In this document: positions 36,814 through 59,800 of the stretch, piece by piece
Layout: each line of letters begins with the position of its first letter
Position numbering within the stretch: the first letter of the stretch is position 1
Assembly: GCF_004324835.1 (NCBI RefSeq)
Contig: NW_021163075.1
Location: 1,054,001-1,118,000, forward strand
DNA length: 64,000 bases
Direction: 5' to 3'
From: Dendronephthya gigantea
Taxonomy: Eukaryota > Cnidaria > Anthozoa > Malacalcyonacea > Nephtheidae
Program-made: the position numbers and the translations under genes
The notes under the pieces: model-generated
The model's input: only the letters and a program-made list of their open reading frames with translations
Database searches by the model: none
Told to the model about the DNA's origin: nothing

Positions 36814-39800
36814 CTATAAAAATTTTAAAACACTTAACACGACACTGTAACTATGGAAGACACCTCGCGGCAAGACATTTTGCACTTTACCATCATTACC
36901 ACGTGATTTGCATGGTTCTGTTCCAATTTCACCAAAGCAACGAAATCCGAATGTTTTCATTTCTGGAAAAGCTTTTTTGAATTCCAAGCTCCCCAAATCG
37001 CGCAAAAGATCGTCACGTATCGCAACACATGGCGTTAAAAAACAAGCAGTTGGGCGTCCCAGACATGGAGTATGTTTACTTCCCAATTCTTGAAGAAGTG
37101 GAATAATGCTTGACGTTTCAGGCAGAAAGTATTCTTCATCGCAAACAACGCTACTTGCCTCGACATTTCCACCAAACGCCAGACCTGCTATCATGCTTGA
37201 TTTTGTCTCGCCTTTGCTGTAAGCGATTGAAAGCTTACTTGCCACGCCACCGCTGACAATAACATGTTCTCCAAGAATCTGCAAAATGTCATTTAAGGCG
37301 AAATAGTACATAAGTGGTTTCATAAAATAACATGGATAAAACGTGTGTTCTGATTGGTTGAAGCCAGTGTTTGGATCAGGCCATTCACACACGGAAATTT
37401 AGAATATTATTAAAAATATAAAACTTGGAACACTACCTTGTTCTTGTTATTTAATAAAACAATTAGTTAATGGTTTCCCGTGTTTAGATGGATGGCCTAC
37501 TTCAAACACGCGGGAATGTTGCTTGAGTAAAAAACATTCCCGCGCGTGTTTGGACCAGGCCATCCTGACATGGAAACCATGAAATAATGATTCACTTCCA
37601 AAATAGCAAAAAAATAAATGTGCACACTGCCCCCCCCCCCCAGTTCCCAGCTAATCTCAATGATTAAAAAAGTGTATTTAGGATTCACTAAACAACCCAG
37701 CCAGGCCAAGGTTCATTAGGAACCATGCAATGTCTCATGTGCACTAATACAATAAATTCTACTGTAATACCTTGAACATGTTAGAACAAAACTCCGAATA
37801 GGTACCACATGAAGTCATATTTCCAATCAAAAATACAAACTTTATGTCTTTTCCCACAAGATGATCAAACTTTGTTTCCCATTTTTCTGGCTTGTCTTTA
37901 CCTGACACATCCTTGTACGACATTTGCAACAGACTTACATTCACACCTGGCACTTTTGGGATTAAAAGGATAGAAACATGTTTGTTTACTTGCTTAAATT
38001 CAAATGGTGGCCCTTTATTGTTTTCCACAATAAGGCCACCTGTTTTTTGTGTACCAATAACAACACAGTTCTTGGGCAGGTTTGGGGTGATCTCTGGAAG
38101 CAAACGACTCAAGTGTCTTGTTATTATAATTGCAGCTGATGGAACTATTCTTGTGTCGTTTAAAATTTCATTAATATGCCTTCCAATGTCAGCAACTATA
38201 TGCTAAGAAACAAGATGAGAAAAATATTGAATTCCGAATGATGTAACATTTGACAATGAGGTTAGGTCAAATGTAATATTTGACAGGGTATAGAACATAA
38301 TAAAATTGATTATCATAAAATCATAAAATCCATCTAAATCCCTGTGACTGCATGTAAACCACATTCCCACTGTCTGTGTATGTCAGGCTATGAAATTAAA
38401 TATTTTAAAAAGAGTAGAGAATTTCTTCTCACTAATTCTGTCTACTATTCTACCTTAGGAGGAATTTCATTTAGAGCAATCAGCAAATTTGTTTACATTT
38501 TGTGTAACCTAATCAGAATGCACAAATATGGAATTACCTTCAGTGAAAAGGTACATTATTTACCATTTTACATGAAGTTCAGGAATTCTGATTGGCTTAG
38601 CTTGAAACATGTAAACAAATTTGCCGATTATTTTAAAATAAAATTCCTCCTTGTTCCTATCATTTTCTAAAAGAATCACAATTTGCTTTCTGATATTTCA
38701 AATTCCTAATATTATAATTATAGTCACTGCTTCTCAAATTATGGTGAATGGTACTTCCACTTAACTTAACAGTAATACACTAATACTGTGGTAATTTATA
38801 ACTATCTATTAAAAAATTCTCATACAAACATCCTTAGTGCCTTAGCCTAACCCAAGTGAAGTACACTAGGGTTATCTATACCCAATTATAACACTTAAAC
38901 CTTAAATATTAGCATGGCTGTGTTTTGAAACATATCTGTCAGTTTATGATATATTCTTCATTATCTGAAATGTTCAAAATTTGTTTTTGGATTTCTTGGT
39001 AAATGTCTGCTCAAACATTTTTGATTAATTGAAGCCTTTAATATTGTTATTTATATAGCACTTTAGAAACTTAAGATAAATTGCAGAATTGTTTATACTT
39101 TTAATCTATAAGAACTTGCCAAGGCATGCACACTGAAAAAGAGGGTATGCTAGTTCCAGCTCTACATCTACTATTTACTCTGTGTGACACTGCAGAAATT
39201 GGTAAGATTTACCCATAATTCTTAAGATTTGAAATTTGCTGAGCAAAAAGATTTATAAATAATGCTAATAGATTTGAAGGTTGCTCACGGTAAAAACGAA
39301 TCGTCAGAATTAGTAACCTTCTGTATACGTCAAGCCTTAAAATGGCCATTTCACAGCTGTCAGATGTGACTATGATGAGCTGTCAAAAGATTGCAGTAGT
39401 ATTATAATTGAGAAGAAAAATTGAACTTTTTTAACTTATTCAATAGTATACTCTTTTATAGCGATACAGAAAGGTACAATTGTGATTAGATTTTTGCTTT
39501 GAAACTTCATAAACACCAATTTCTGCGGTGTTACTCTGTCCTAGTATGCTACTATGTAGTCTATGCTAAGATGGCCTTACCCATCAGTTACCCTGAATGC
39601 CCACAACTTTTATATATAAAATACATGAGCACGAGCGAGTTTCTACTGACACCTGAAAAAATACATATGACGATTACCTTTACAGATCGCGAATTGCTGC
39701 GATAAACTCGACAAACAAAATGATTTCTTCGAGACAATTCCCTTTGAGCCAATTCTTTCCATAAACGACAGACAAGCAGAACGTTTGTTAAACTTCGCCC

Positions 39801-39875
39801 TGGTAAATAACTTAAAATGTCCGCCAATGTTTCTGTAGCTAGCAGTTGAATGCCGCTAACAGTGTTCAAATTCAT
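36814..39875 (-). CDS. FBXO22: F-box only protein 22 (F-box plus FIST domains)
   Basis: Three phase-0 exons on the minus strand: 39,875-39,678, 38,202-37,771 and 37,278-36,814 with TAG, giving 364 residues (human 403). Exon 1 is the F-box (LATETLADILSYLPGRSLTN...VCRLWKELAQ) that docks SKP1 of an SCF ubiquitin ligase. Exons 2-3 encode the FIST-type sensory domain, ending GFRCFGEIGTEP...GVFHSYSVVLSVL against human GFFGNGEIGC...LFHSYTTIMALI. Human FBXO22 directs KDM4 demethylases and other targets to degradation; the same ligase role is inferred. The acceptor at 38,203 is TTTCTTAG and the donor after exon 1 is GTAATC. A dispersed repeat fills much of intron 2, and a MITE-like inverted repeat sits in intron 1. 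The short tail after HSY fits the family. Confidence 0.93.
37335..37590. mobile_element. Dispersed repeat family B, copy 2 (FBXO22 intron 2)
   Basis: Matches 6905-7135 over GTGTTCTGATTGGTTGAAGC, GGAACACTACCTTGTTCTTG and AATGGTTTCCCGTGTTT. Internally the two halves face each other (ATTCCCGCGCGTGTTTGGA near 37,540; AACACGCGGGAATGTT near 37,505), so it is an inverted-repeat element. Confidence 0.7.
38458..38650. mobile_element. Inverted-repeat element in FBXO22 intron 1
   Basis: The ends GGAGGAATTT and AAATTCCTCC pair, and so do the inner blocks GCAAATTTGTTTACAT and ATGTAAACAAATTTGC. 193 bp, non-coding. Confidence 0.75.
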
Positions 39876-40556
39876 GCTATTACAATTTCAAGCTAAAGCA
39901 TCGTAAAATGCACAGAAAGTATAATAAAGTTTCATTTTGATCAAATAATTATTGATCTCAAACAAAATTTTCAGTTTTGTTTTTCCTGGTACTTCCACCT
40001 GGCAAAAGCAATGTTTCTTTCTACTAGTTTTCTCTGAAACTGGCCTATATATGAAACTGAAGCCAAATCGAGTCACACGGTTTTTTGCTCAATGTGCCCA
40101 TGCGTAAATTGCTTGGCAAGTGTCATGTTGAAATTTAATCGAAAAAAAATCGAATTTTTGACAAACAAATGCTGACTTAAACAGAACCTTTAGGGCGATG
40201 TCCCATTTGACTTAATTCTTTTTAAAAAAAGATGGATGAAGTTAATCTTCTGAGCTAAGAACTAGTTTATGAAATTATTTGATACTGGCAAAAACAGTAA
40301 AAAATATAGGCATCGATGAGGAGTGCAGGGCTTGCCGTATGGAAAGCTGCGCATTAGTTTAGCACTGGCACTGGTTTAGAAAACATGTAAAACATGCTTT
40401 AGATACAAGTCTCGAAGAGATAAGAAGAAATGAATTAACAAATATCTAGGATTGATAGAAATGTGAAAACGAAATGATGGAGCTTAAAAAGGACTTTGTG
40501 TACGTGAAATGAACAACAACAACATGCCGAACATGGCCAGTAAATACGACGAGCAA

Positions 40557-41042
40557 CATAGGCGTAGAGTATGGGGGGGCTGAGGGGCTGGAGCTCCCCG
40601 AGAAATCTTACTGGGGGGGCTCAGCCCCCCTAGAAATTTTCCAGAAAGTCATATTTGCATCAGAGCAATGTTGAATCTTTGAAAAGGCATCGTTACATAC
40701 ACATGAAACGGTATTAATTATCATAGTGAATATAATAATATATCAAACAACTCGGGAAAGCAATTGCGAAATACAGAATTTTCGAGTTATAAAATTATAA
40801 AATACATGGCAGCTTGTTCATTTTATCTTTCATTAGCTTTTCTACCCACAACAGGTCATAATCATTGGTAAATATTTTCTCCGCCTATCGGCCATATAAA
40901 CCATGACTACCGATGCAATTATATATCAAGGGGAAATTTATTGTATATTTAACTGTATCTAATGTCAGAAGGTAATGCTAGCTAGATATCATGTATCTAA
41001 AGTTTGAGCCCCCCCAGAAGAAAACAAAACTCTACACCTATG
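40557..41042. mobile_element. hAT-like MITE with 8-bp target duplication
   Basis: A 486-bp element has ends CATAGGCGTAGAGT and CATAGGTGTAGAGT (minus), each followed by a G-run and GGGGGGCTCA. It is flanked by identical ACGAGCAA at 40,549-40,556 and 41,043-41,050. An 8-bp duplication is the hallmark of hAT transposition. No transposase is encoded. Confidence 0.88.
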
Positions 41043-42763
41043 ACGAGCAATTCAGCGTATTTTAGGCGTTTGGCATAAAAAAACCAACTTCATCACCCTT
41101 GTCTTGGACTATTTTTCACGCAAAGTTTACAAATTACTGCTTATGCGCGACTATTATGACCATACACGAGTCTTCCTAGCGGAACTCAGAAGACAAAAAA
41201 TAAAGACATGACCATATTATGTTTCAGTCAGTTTTGGGTTTAAAATTAGCAATAATTAGAAACTCTATGCTTTGATATTATCTAAAAAACAGATTTAAAA
41301 GACGGTTAGAAACTTGAAAAATTCAGATAAATATTATTTACGTGTAAATACGGGAATTCATTGCAGCCAGCCGAGTACATATATTCCATAGTGCCAATGC
41401 AAATATCTTTCGGCATCAATTGGACCAGCTTTTTTGATTTTCAAAAGTCAATTTTGAGCTATAGATATGCTCAATTGCTTTTTCACAATTAACAAAGGAC
41501 ACATATACCAATACTCTTTAAGAATTTATTCCAGAAATAGCTATAGGTAGCGAGAATTTTTTTAAAAAGCAATTTTTTGTCCTAACAAGTACGATCGTAC
41601 TATAGTGGACCAGGAACTGCGTAACGGCCGAGTTTAATTTCTGAACTGCATTGTATTTATAACAATGGAGAGGACAATGTATTTCTAATCGTTTGCGTTT
41701 ACTTATATACAGGCTGAATATTAATGATAGATTAGCTATAAACAGATATGAAACTTCTGTGTTTTTGCTGATTGTTTTGTGTCTCACGCGCAGCCAGCGC
41801 GTGATGACTTCCGGCGAGCTTGGCAAGTGTAATGAGGGAAATTAATGAGCGAAACGCCATTTTTGGACCAGGAACTGGTCCCTAACCGCTGCTAATCTTC
41901 CTCTTCTTCTTCTTGTTAGGGGGCGACGCTCTTTAAAATAACCCTAAGGCTCTATCATTACTTGTTTGATCGAAATGAAACTTGGCACAATTATTCTAAG
42001 CAATATTCCGCATCGATTGACGGAGTTCGAATTTTTACTTTTGACCTTGGTAGCAAGTTACAAGCAATTCTTGATATATTTGCAGCAAATAATATATACA
42101 TATTTGATCTGCTTGCGCTCGCCACCGACAAATGGGGATATTTTGCGAGAACCGAGTTCAATGATTGTTTTATCATCCACTTATCTTATTATTTTTTGGA
42201 ACGTTCCGAAAGTTCAGAAAAGCGAGTCGCCATTATTGTTACAAAATTGAAGCCAATGCGCATGCACAGAGTATTATTTGTAGCTGAGCAACGTTTTCAA
42301 CAAATGCGCATGCTCAGACCATTATTTGCACGCAGTTATTTGCAGGTAAATTAACCAATAAAAATTGAGAAAACAATAAAGTGAATGATAAATATAATTA
42401 TCATTTGCATGAAACAAATTTTATCACAACAATGTTTGATAAATAGTGCAACTTAGAATTATTAAAATTTATATTTTAATCCTGAATGGTGATTCGCTAG
42501 TTGTATATACTAGAGTGATTGTTATTGGCTATGAGAAAGGGTGCAATTACAATTACAACCTACAAAGGGTGAAATTAATGCTCAAAACGCACCCCTCTTA
42601 GCCAATGAAACTATTGAAATCACTGATTGTTAAAATTTGAATGCCGTGTTAACGAATTTAAGCCCCTGTGGATTTAATGCGACTTATAAAATGCTAAATA
42701 CGAAGAATTTAAAATTGTGAATATGATTAAATTTAAATTAGCCTTGTTATTGCTTCGAAAGAA

Positions 42764-43060
42764 ATGGTACAGCTGACCGCGGAACGAGTGTTTATTGTGA
42801 TGAATTATACGCGTACCCAAAGTACAACGGAAGTGCGAAACGCTTTTCGCCGAAAGGTGGACAAAGGGGAAATTGTAAATCTTGTTAATAAATATTTTTG
42901 CGCACAAACAAATTTTACTGCATCATGCATAAAAATGCAAAACATTTATACACTTGTGGGTCCCAACAGACTGCTTAGGCATTGAAACTCTAACAGTTAC
43001 ATTGTTATGGATGATTTCAATAGTTTTCGGGTTTTTTTAGACACCCTGTATAATTAATAT
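42764..43060 (+). mobile_element. DUF4817-type HTH / mariner-like remnant
   Basis: A 73-codon frame begins MVQLTAERVFIVMNYTRTQS and continues TTEVRNAFRRKV. This matches the opening helix-turn-helix (DUF4817) found at the head of many mariner-type transposase genes. It ends in frame before any DDE catalytic block. About 75 bases past its stop, GTTTTTTTAGACACCCTGTA resembles the terminal repeat of such elements. The right end and the 5' part of the gene are therefore present while the middle is deleted. Confidence 0.6.
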
Positions 43061-43331
43061 TGAAATGAGACGGAAATACTATAACATTTGTATACAGCTG
43101 TAAGGTTTTCCGCGATATATTCCAAAACATTATGACATATATAAAAGCTACTAATTAGCCTGTCTACAGGATGACTATAATTCATTATGAATATTTAGCT
43201 CTAATGTAAAATCGTTGAATATTATACACCATGTCGTATGGAACAAGATTATCAAAATACAACAAAATGTAACTTTTAAAACTTAATAAGTCACTCCTCA
43301 AACAATTTATTCGCTGACACATTAATCTAAC

Positions 43332-53735
<10,404 letters not shown>

Positions 53736-53905
53736 GTTTACGTGAATATTGTTTTCCTAGTTTCGTGATTGAGACATTATCTGATTCGATATTTTAAATT
53801 TGCAAACATAGAGTCGTCTTCGGGCGACACATCCACCTGTGAATATGGCCAAATTTGTTTCAAAACGTCGACTGTGAACATTTCGTGAGTTGCCTTTTAT
53901 ATAAT
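53736..53905 (-). promoter_or_regulatory. Predicted core promoter and 5' UTR of NLR-1
   Basis: On the minus strand TATATAAAA (53,903-53,895) lies about 165 bases before the ATG at 53,735. A start site some 25-30 bases downstream would fall at about 53,868, almost exactly at the edge of the tandem array (53,878). The sequence between is unique. Inferred from motif and position only. Confidence 0.45.
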
Positions 53906-56900
53906 TTGTACGTTCTGGAGCGTTGTTGCTAGATTCGTTGTTTTGTTTTGAATTTGTTTTAGAGATCATATTGTTTGTTTTTAAACAGGTTAACCTGTTT
54001 TGTTTTGTGTTTTGGACGACTGTTATTTTAGGATTATTCTCTGTGTGGTAATCCTAGCCAAAGAATCAATTCCACAACTTTTATTTTACGAATCTCAACG
54101 TCCTTGATGGCGTGACATCCCAACTAGACTCCTATCCTCGTTTTACCTGGCCTTATGTGCTAAAGTTGTGAATCATTTTCTTCATGAGATGCATTAAGGC
54201 GGTATCGGGTGATATAAACAATAGAAAAAGTTACTATATTTTCACTTGTCTACGGCTCGAACTTTATCACCATTGACGACACGATAGTTAATTATTAAAA
54301 TGCTTATTAATACCAATATTTATAATGAGGGTATATCATAGCAAGCTTGAGGTATGAAATAATTGCTAAGAATGTGTGAAGAATAGATTGCATGTGTGTC
54401 CACTAGTATAGCAATTAATAAGGGCTTAGTAGTAAGAGCATTGCGCCCTTACGCAATGTGTGCAATGTTTACTTCATTGTGCCCGTTGTTGATACTACAT
54501 GTCATCAAAATTTTGGACTGTTTGCAAGTTTTCTTATTCTCTTGTGGTGGTGGTTGCCCACACAACTGAGCTGATCAGAAAATAGCTTACTCAAGGGCCG
54601 GAACTAGAGCGATAACATTTCGTGAGTTGCCTTTTATATAATTTGTACGTTCTGGAGCGTTGTTGCTAGATTCGTTGTTTTGTTTTGAATTTGTTTTAGA
54701 GATCATATTGTTTGTTTTTAAACAGGTTAACCTGTTTTGTTTTGTGTTTTGGACGACTGTTATTTTAGGATTATTCCCTGTGTGGTAATCCTAGCCAAAG
54801 AATCAATTCCACAACTTTTATTTTACGAATCTCAACGTCCTTGATGGCGTGACATCCCAACTAGACTCCTATCCTCGTTTTACCTGGCCTTATGTGCTAA
54901 AGTTGTGAATCATTTTCTTCATGAGATGCATTAAGGCGGTATCGGGTGATATAAACAATAGAAAAAGTTACTATATTTTCACTTGTCTACGGCTCGAACT
55001 TTATCACCATTGACGACACGATAGTTAATTATTAAAATGCTTATTAATACCAATATTTATAATGAGGGTATATCATAGGAAGCTTGAGGTATGAAATAAT
55101 TGCTAAGAATGCGTGAAGAATAGATTGTGTGTCCACTAGCATAGCAATTAATAAGGGCTTAGTAGTAAGAGCATTGCGCCCTTACGCAATGTGTGCAATG
55201 TTTACTTCATTGTGCCCGTTGTTGATACTACATGTCATCAAAATTTTGGACTGTTTGCAAGTTTTCTTATTCTCTTGTGGTTGTGGTTGCCCACACAACT
55301 GAGCGGATCAGTATATAGCTTACTCAAGGGCCGGAACTAAAGCGATAACATTTCGTGAGTTGTCTTTTATATAATTTGTACGTTCTGGAGCGTTGTTGCT
55401 AGATTCGTTGTTTTGTTTTGAATTTGTTTTAGAGATCATATTGTTTGTTTTTAAACAGGTTAACCTGTTTTGTTTTGTGTTTTGGACGACTGTTATTTTA
55501 GGATTATTCTCTGTGTGGTAATCCTAGCCAAAGCATCGATTCCACAACTTTTATTTTACGAATCCCAACGTCCTTGATGGCGTGACATCCCAACTAGACC
55601 CTATCCTCGTTTTACCTGGCCTTATGTGCTAAAGTTGTGAATCATTTTCTTCATGAGATGCATTAAGGCGGTATCGGGTGACATAAACAATAGAAAAAGT
55701 TACTATATTTTCACTTGTCTACGGCTCGAACTTTATCACCATTGACGACACGATAGTTAATTATTAAAATGCTTATTAATACCAATATTTATAATGAGGG
55801 TATATCATAGCAAGCTTGAGGTATGAAATAATTGCTAAGAATGCGTGAAGAATAGATTGTGTGTCCACTAGTATAGCAATTAATAAGGGTTTAGTAGTAA
55901 GGGCATTGCGCCCTTACGCAATGTGTGCAATGTTTACTTCATTGTGCCCGTTGTTGATACTACATGTCATCAAAATTTTGGACTGTTTGCAAGTTTTCTT
56001 ATTCTCTTGTGGTTGTGGTTGCCCACACAACTGAGCGGATCAGTATATAGCTTACTCAAGGGCCGGAACTAGAGCGATAACATTTCGTGAGTTGCCTTTT
56101 ATATAATTTGTACGTTCTGGAGCGTTGTTGCTAGATTCGTTGTTTTGTTTTGAATTTGTTTTAGAGATCATATTGTTTGTTTTTAAACAGGTTAACCTGT
56201 TTTGTTTTGTGTTTTGGACGACTGTTATTTTAGGATTATTCTCTGTGTGGTAATCCTAGCCAAAGCATCGATTCCACAACTTTTATTTTACGAATCTCAA
56301 CGTCCTTGATGGCGTGACATCCCAACTAGACTCCTATCCTCGTTTTACCTGGCCTTATGTGCTAAAGTTGTGAATCATTTCTTCATGAGATGCATTAAGG
56401 CGGTATCGGGTGATATAAACAATAGAAAAAGTTACTATATTTTCACTTGTCTACGGCTCGAACTTTATCACCATTGACGACACGATAGTTAATTATTAAA
56501 ATGCTTATTAATACCAATATTTATAATGAGGGTATATCATAGGAAGCTTGAGGTATGAAATAATTGCTAAGAATGCGTGAAGAATAGATTGTGTGTCCAC
56601 TAGCATAGCAATTAATAAGGGCTTAGTAGTAAGAGCATTGCGCCCTTACGCAATGTGTGCAATGTTTACTTCATTGTGCCCGTTGTTGATACTACATGTC
56701 ATCAAAATTTTGGACTGTTTGCAAGTTTTCTTATTCTCTTGTGGTTGTGGTTGCCCACACAACTGAGCGGATCAGTATATAGCTTACTCAAGGGCCGGAA
56801 CTAGAGCGATAACATTTCGTGAGTTGCCTTTTATATAATTTGTACGTTCTGGAGCGTTGTTGCTAGATTCGTTGTTTTGTTTTGAATTTGTTTTAGAGAT

Positions 56901-57548
56901 CATATTGTTTGTTTTTAAACAGGTTAACCTGTTTTGTTTTGTGTTTTGGACGACTGTTATTTTAGGATTATTCTCTGTGTGGTAATCCTAGCCAAAGCAT
57001 CGATTCCACAACTTTTATTTTACGAATCCCAACGTCCTTGATGGCGTGACATCCCAACTAGACTCCTATCCTCGTTTTACCTGGCCTTTTGTGCTAAAGT
57101 TGTGAATCATTTTCTTCATGAGATGCATTAAGGCGGTATCGGGTGATATAAACAATAGAAAAAGTTACTATATTTTCACTTGTCTACGGCTCGAACTTTA
57201 TCACCATTGACGACACGATAGTTAATTATTAAAATGCTTATTAATACCAATATTTATAATGAGGGTATATCATAGGAAGCTTGAGGTATGAAATAATTGC
57301 TAAGAATGCGTGAAGAATAGATTGTGTGTCCACTAGTATAGCAATTAATAAGGGTTTTGTAGTAAGGGCATTGCGCCCTTACGCAATGTGTGCAATGTTT
57401 ACTTCATTGTGCCCGTTGTTGATACTACATGTCATCAAAATTTTGGACTGTTTGCAGGTTTATTTTTTTGTGGTTGTACGTGGTTGCCCACACAACTGAG
57501 CGGATCAGTAAGTATATAGCTTACTCAAGGGCCGGAACTAGAGCGATA
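53878..57548. repeat. Tandem array, five copies of a ~733-bp unit
   Basis: Units start at 53,878, 54,615, 55,348, 56,080 and 56,812 (lengths 737, 733, 732, 732, 737) and end with GGGCCGGAACTAGAGCGATA. Copies are nearly identical; variation is single bases and a few small indels, so the array is young. Each unit carries ATTTCGTGAGTTG at its left edge, a minus-strand TATATAAAAGGCA, the palindrome AAACAGGTTAACCTGTTT, and CATTGCGCCCTTACGCAATG near its right end. On the minus strand each unit opens a ~30-codon frame beginning MISKTNSKQNNESSNNAPER. No transposase or RNA gene was seen. It lies directly upstream of NLR-1. Confidence 0.95.
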
Positions 57549-58015
57549 ATTGGATGGCAATGAACATTCCTAGATATGAGTTTGGCCATCTTAAACGACA
57601 ACGAAAGCAGCAAAAGATATATTCGCCGCTTAATAGTGTTGCTTTATTTAATATGCTTCTTCAAGTTTCCCCTTTCTCTCAAACAGTTATTAACTATTAT
57701 AAATGTGTGTAGTCGATCAGCAAGACTGCAAACAACAGCGAACACATTAAGCCTGGCGCACACACGTGAACTTAGGCCTCGTCCACACGACTGACACAAA
57801 AATATTTCTCCGTTAAAATGTTTATCCGCGCGCCTCCACACGTAAACACAAAAACAATCCGAAAACGCTAAAGTTATTTGATCCCGCAATACACCTTCAC
57901 GTTTTCCACCCGCGTGTCACAGGTTGGATGTCGAATTCAAAACAAAAATCTACCGAATCCAAAGCGAAAAACAAAAATGAAGACTTTGTTTAGACAGACA
58001 ACAAGCCCGAACTCC
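57549..58015. other. Unassigned stretch right of the tandem array
   Basis: Ordinary AT-rich sequence with frames of up to 81 codons on both strands (57,576-57,889) but no recognisable domain. Confidence 0.5.
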
Positions 58016-58555
58016 TAAATATTTTTCAAAGCGTCACTTAAATATCTAGCACCGTCATCTCTAGTTCGTTTCCATTCACTTGTAATTCAGTAAGTTTGCA
58101 GTTTTCACTCTTGAAAGCGTCGCTTTAATATCTAGCGCCGTCATCAGTTAGTTCGTTTCCAACTACGTGAAATTCAGTAAGTTTGCCTGCACGATAATTG
58201 GCATATCGGGGGTCATATTGATAATTGGCAGAGTGCCAAGGCTTTTACACCATCTGAATTAAAGGCTTAAAATGAAAGGCTTTTGTTACACCATCGCTTT
58301 AATCTTAAAAAGGGTTTTTTGAGGGTGTAAATTTATATTTCTTATGTTTTTCTATTTTCGAAGAATATTTGAGGTTTTGTACTTGAATATTTTGTACTGT
58401 TTTGATGTTTTTCTGAAGCCTGAAATGTTGAAATCTTAACAGTTACTTAATCTGGTAGGGTCTATGAAACGCCTGTAGAAAACGGTTGTCATTTAACAAT
58501 TAGACAAAGAGTCCGAGTTGTCTATGAGCGAATAGTCAACGAAGGCGAGTTGTCT

Positions 58556-58776
58556 AATTGTTTTAGTATACACCCTGTACCTAGATATACTTATTTCGAG
58601 AAAATAATCGATACACCGCAATTACACCGAAAAATAATTTAATTAATTCAATTTCATACGGTCGCGCGAGCGAATTTTTCCCAAACGTTCACCATCACGA
58701 ATAGACAATGGTTGAATAAGCAAAATCAGAATGTAGGATTTGTAATAGACAATAGTCGGGTGTATACTAAAACTAT
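58556..58776. mobile_element. Inverted-repeat element in the NLR-2 intron
   Basis: TTTTAGTATACACCC near 58,560 faces GGGTGTATACTAAAA near 58,758. GACAAT/ATTGTC motifs recur on both sides. About 220 bp, non-coding. Confidence 0.6.
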
Positions 58777-59293
58777 ATAGACAACTTCAATCATAGTTCA
58801 ATGTTATTACTATATATATCTTGTACCAAATGATAAAAATATATGCTATCGACGCTGTGCCATTGAGTCATTCCATAATATAAACTTTTATTATATGGCA
58901 CGCGGTCTTGTGACTAAATGGCGTGCGCTGATTGGTTCTTTGCCGGTCTGGAATCCCCCAGTATTAGACCGTTGCCGTTGTAACGGTCCAACTCTCATAT
59001 TTCTGAACAAAAACAAGCTTGCACTTTTATTTTTGACACGAAAAATATCGACGGAGAATGGACGAAGAAGAGCATTATTTGGTACATGTGGATATTATAT
59101 TTATTCATCTTTGATTTTTGTTTATATTACTGTATCATTCTTATTTATCGAGTAAAAAACAAAGTTTTCGAAGCCACTTCAGTACTTGCTTGGCGACTGG
59201 CTGGCGAAAGAGCCGGCAAGAATGCTGCAGCGCATTGTATAAATAAATAAACTAAATACTGTATGCCGTATAATAAATCCCTTATTAACCGAA

Positions 59294-59404
59294 TTTGAGG
59301 TCCGTACTAGAAAAATATCACACCGAGGTCTTGACAGTGCGGACCGAGCGATAGCGAGGTCCGTACATAAAAGACCGAGGTCTGATATTTTTCCAGTACG
59401 GACC
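59294..59404. mobile_element. Hairpin MITE
   Basis: The ends GGTCCGTACTAGAAAAATAT and, on the other strand, GGTCCGTACTGGAAAAATAT pair over about 35 bp. Inner GACCGAG motifs are repeated. Non-coding. Confidence 0.75.
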
Positions 59405-59800
59405 AAACGGTATATAGTTATAGCTATTCTGGCCCAGCTAGGTGATTATTTTCTTAGTTGAAGAGTCTGAAAATGGCGAGGGGTGCTGAATGCATGTATA
59501 TTTCTAGTAGATTTTCGTGCATGCAGCAACCTTGTTTCAACAACACGATTTCCTGAGCTGGCTCGACGTAAACTTGTTTTATGAAATGAATCAAAAGTCT
59601 GTAGGCATAGCTGATATTCTGCATTTCTATCATTCGTTACAGAAATATAGTCATAAAAGTGTAAAAATTGTTCGTTGTTCTGGCATACCTTTGCGCCTGC
59701 AGTTGTTTAATTTTATTTCTAATCAATCCTGCAACAAACAAGATCACTAAATGCCGCCTGGGACTGCCAATGTGCTGGTCGAAAATGTTGAAGTATTTTT

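Larger units (their letters stand above)
39876..43331. other. Intergenic between FBXO22 and the NLR cluster
   Basis: No host gene was recognised over 3.4 kb. It contains the FBXO22 promoter side, one hAT-like MITE (40,557-41,042) and a mariner/DUF4817 remnant (42,764-43,060). A pair of related strings GGACCAGGAACTG lies at about 41,608 and 41,861. A short duplication (ATGCGCATGC.CAGA) lies at about 42,258 and 42,304. Frames at 41,518-41,826 (-) and 41,962-42,354 (+) have no recognisable domain. Confidence 0.6.
58016..59800 (-). pseudogene. NLR-2: decayed NACHT-LRR copy
   Basis: Two relics in the right order. At 59,800-59,689 the minus strand reads RRHLVILFVAGLI...LQAQR and stops at an AG|GTATGC donor, the exact counterpart of the NLR-1 exon-1 end (RWHLVILFVAGLI...DVQR). 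At about 58,190-58,020 are two 84-base LRR units (DNA matches such as TCAGTAAGTTTGCAGTTTTC and TTAGTTCGTTTCCA) with frame damage, for example GCTTTAATATC for the usual GCTTAAATATC. Upstream NACHT and TM sequence is gone. MITE-like repeats occupy the former intron. A plain host pseudogene. Confidence 0.8.

Noticed and set aside
41962-42354. 130-codon plus-strand frame as a gene
   Set aside because: No recognisable domain, overlaps shorter frames on both strands, and contains an internal short duplication; no splice or promoter support.
53878-57548. CRISPR array, rDNA or integron-like array
   Set aside because: Units are ~733 bp with no short repeat/unique spacer alternation and no rRNA sequence; this is eukaryotic tandem repeat DNA.
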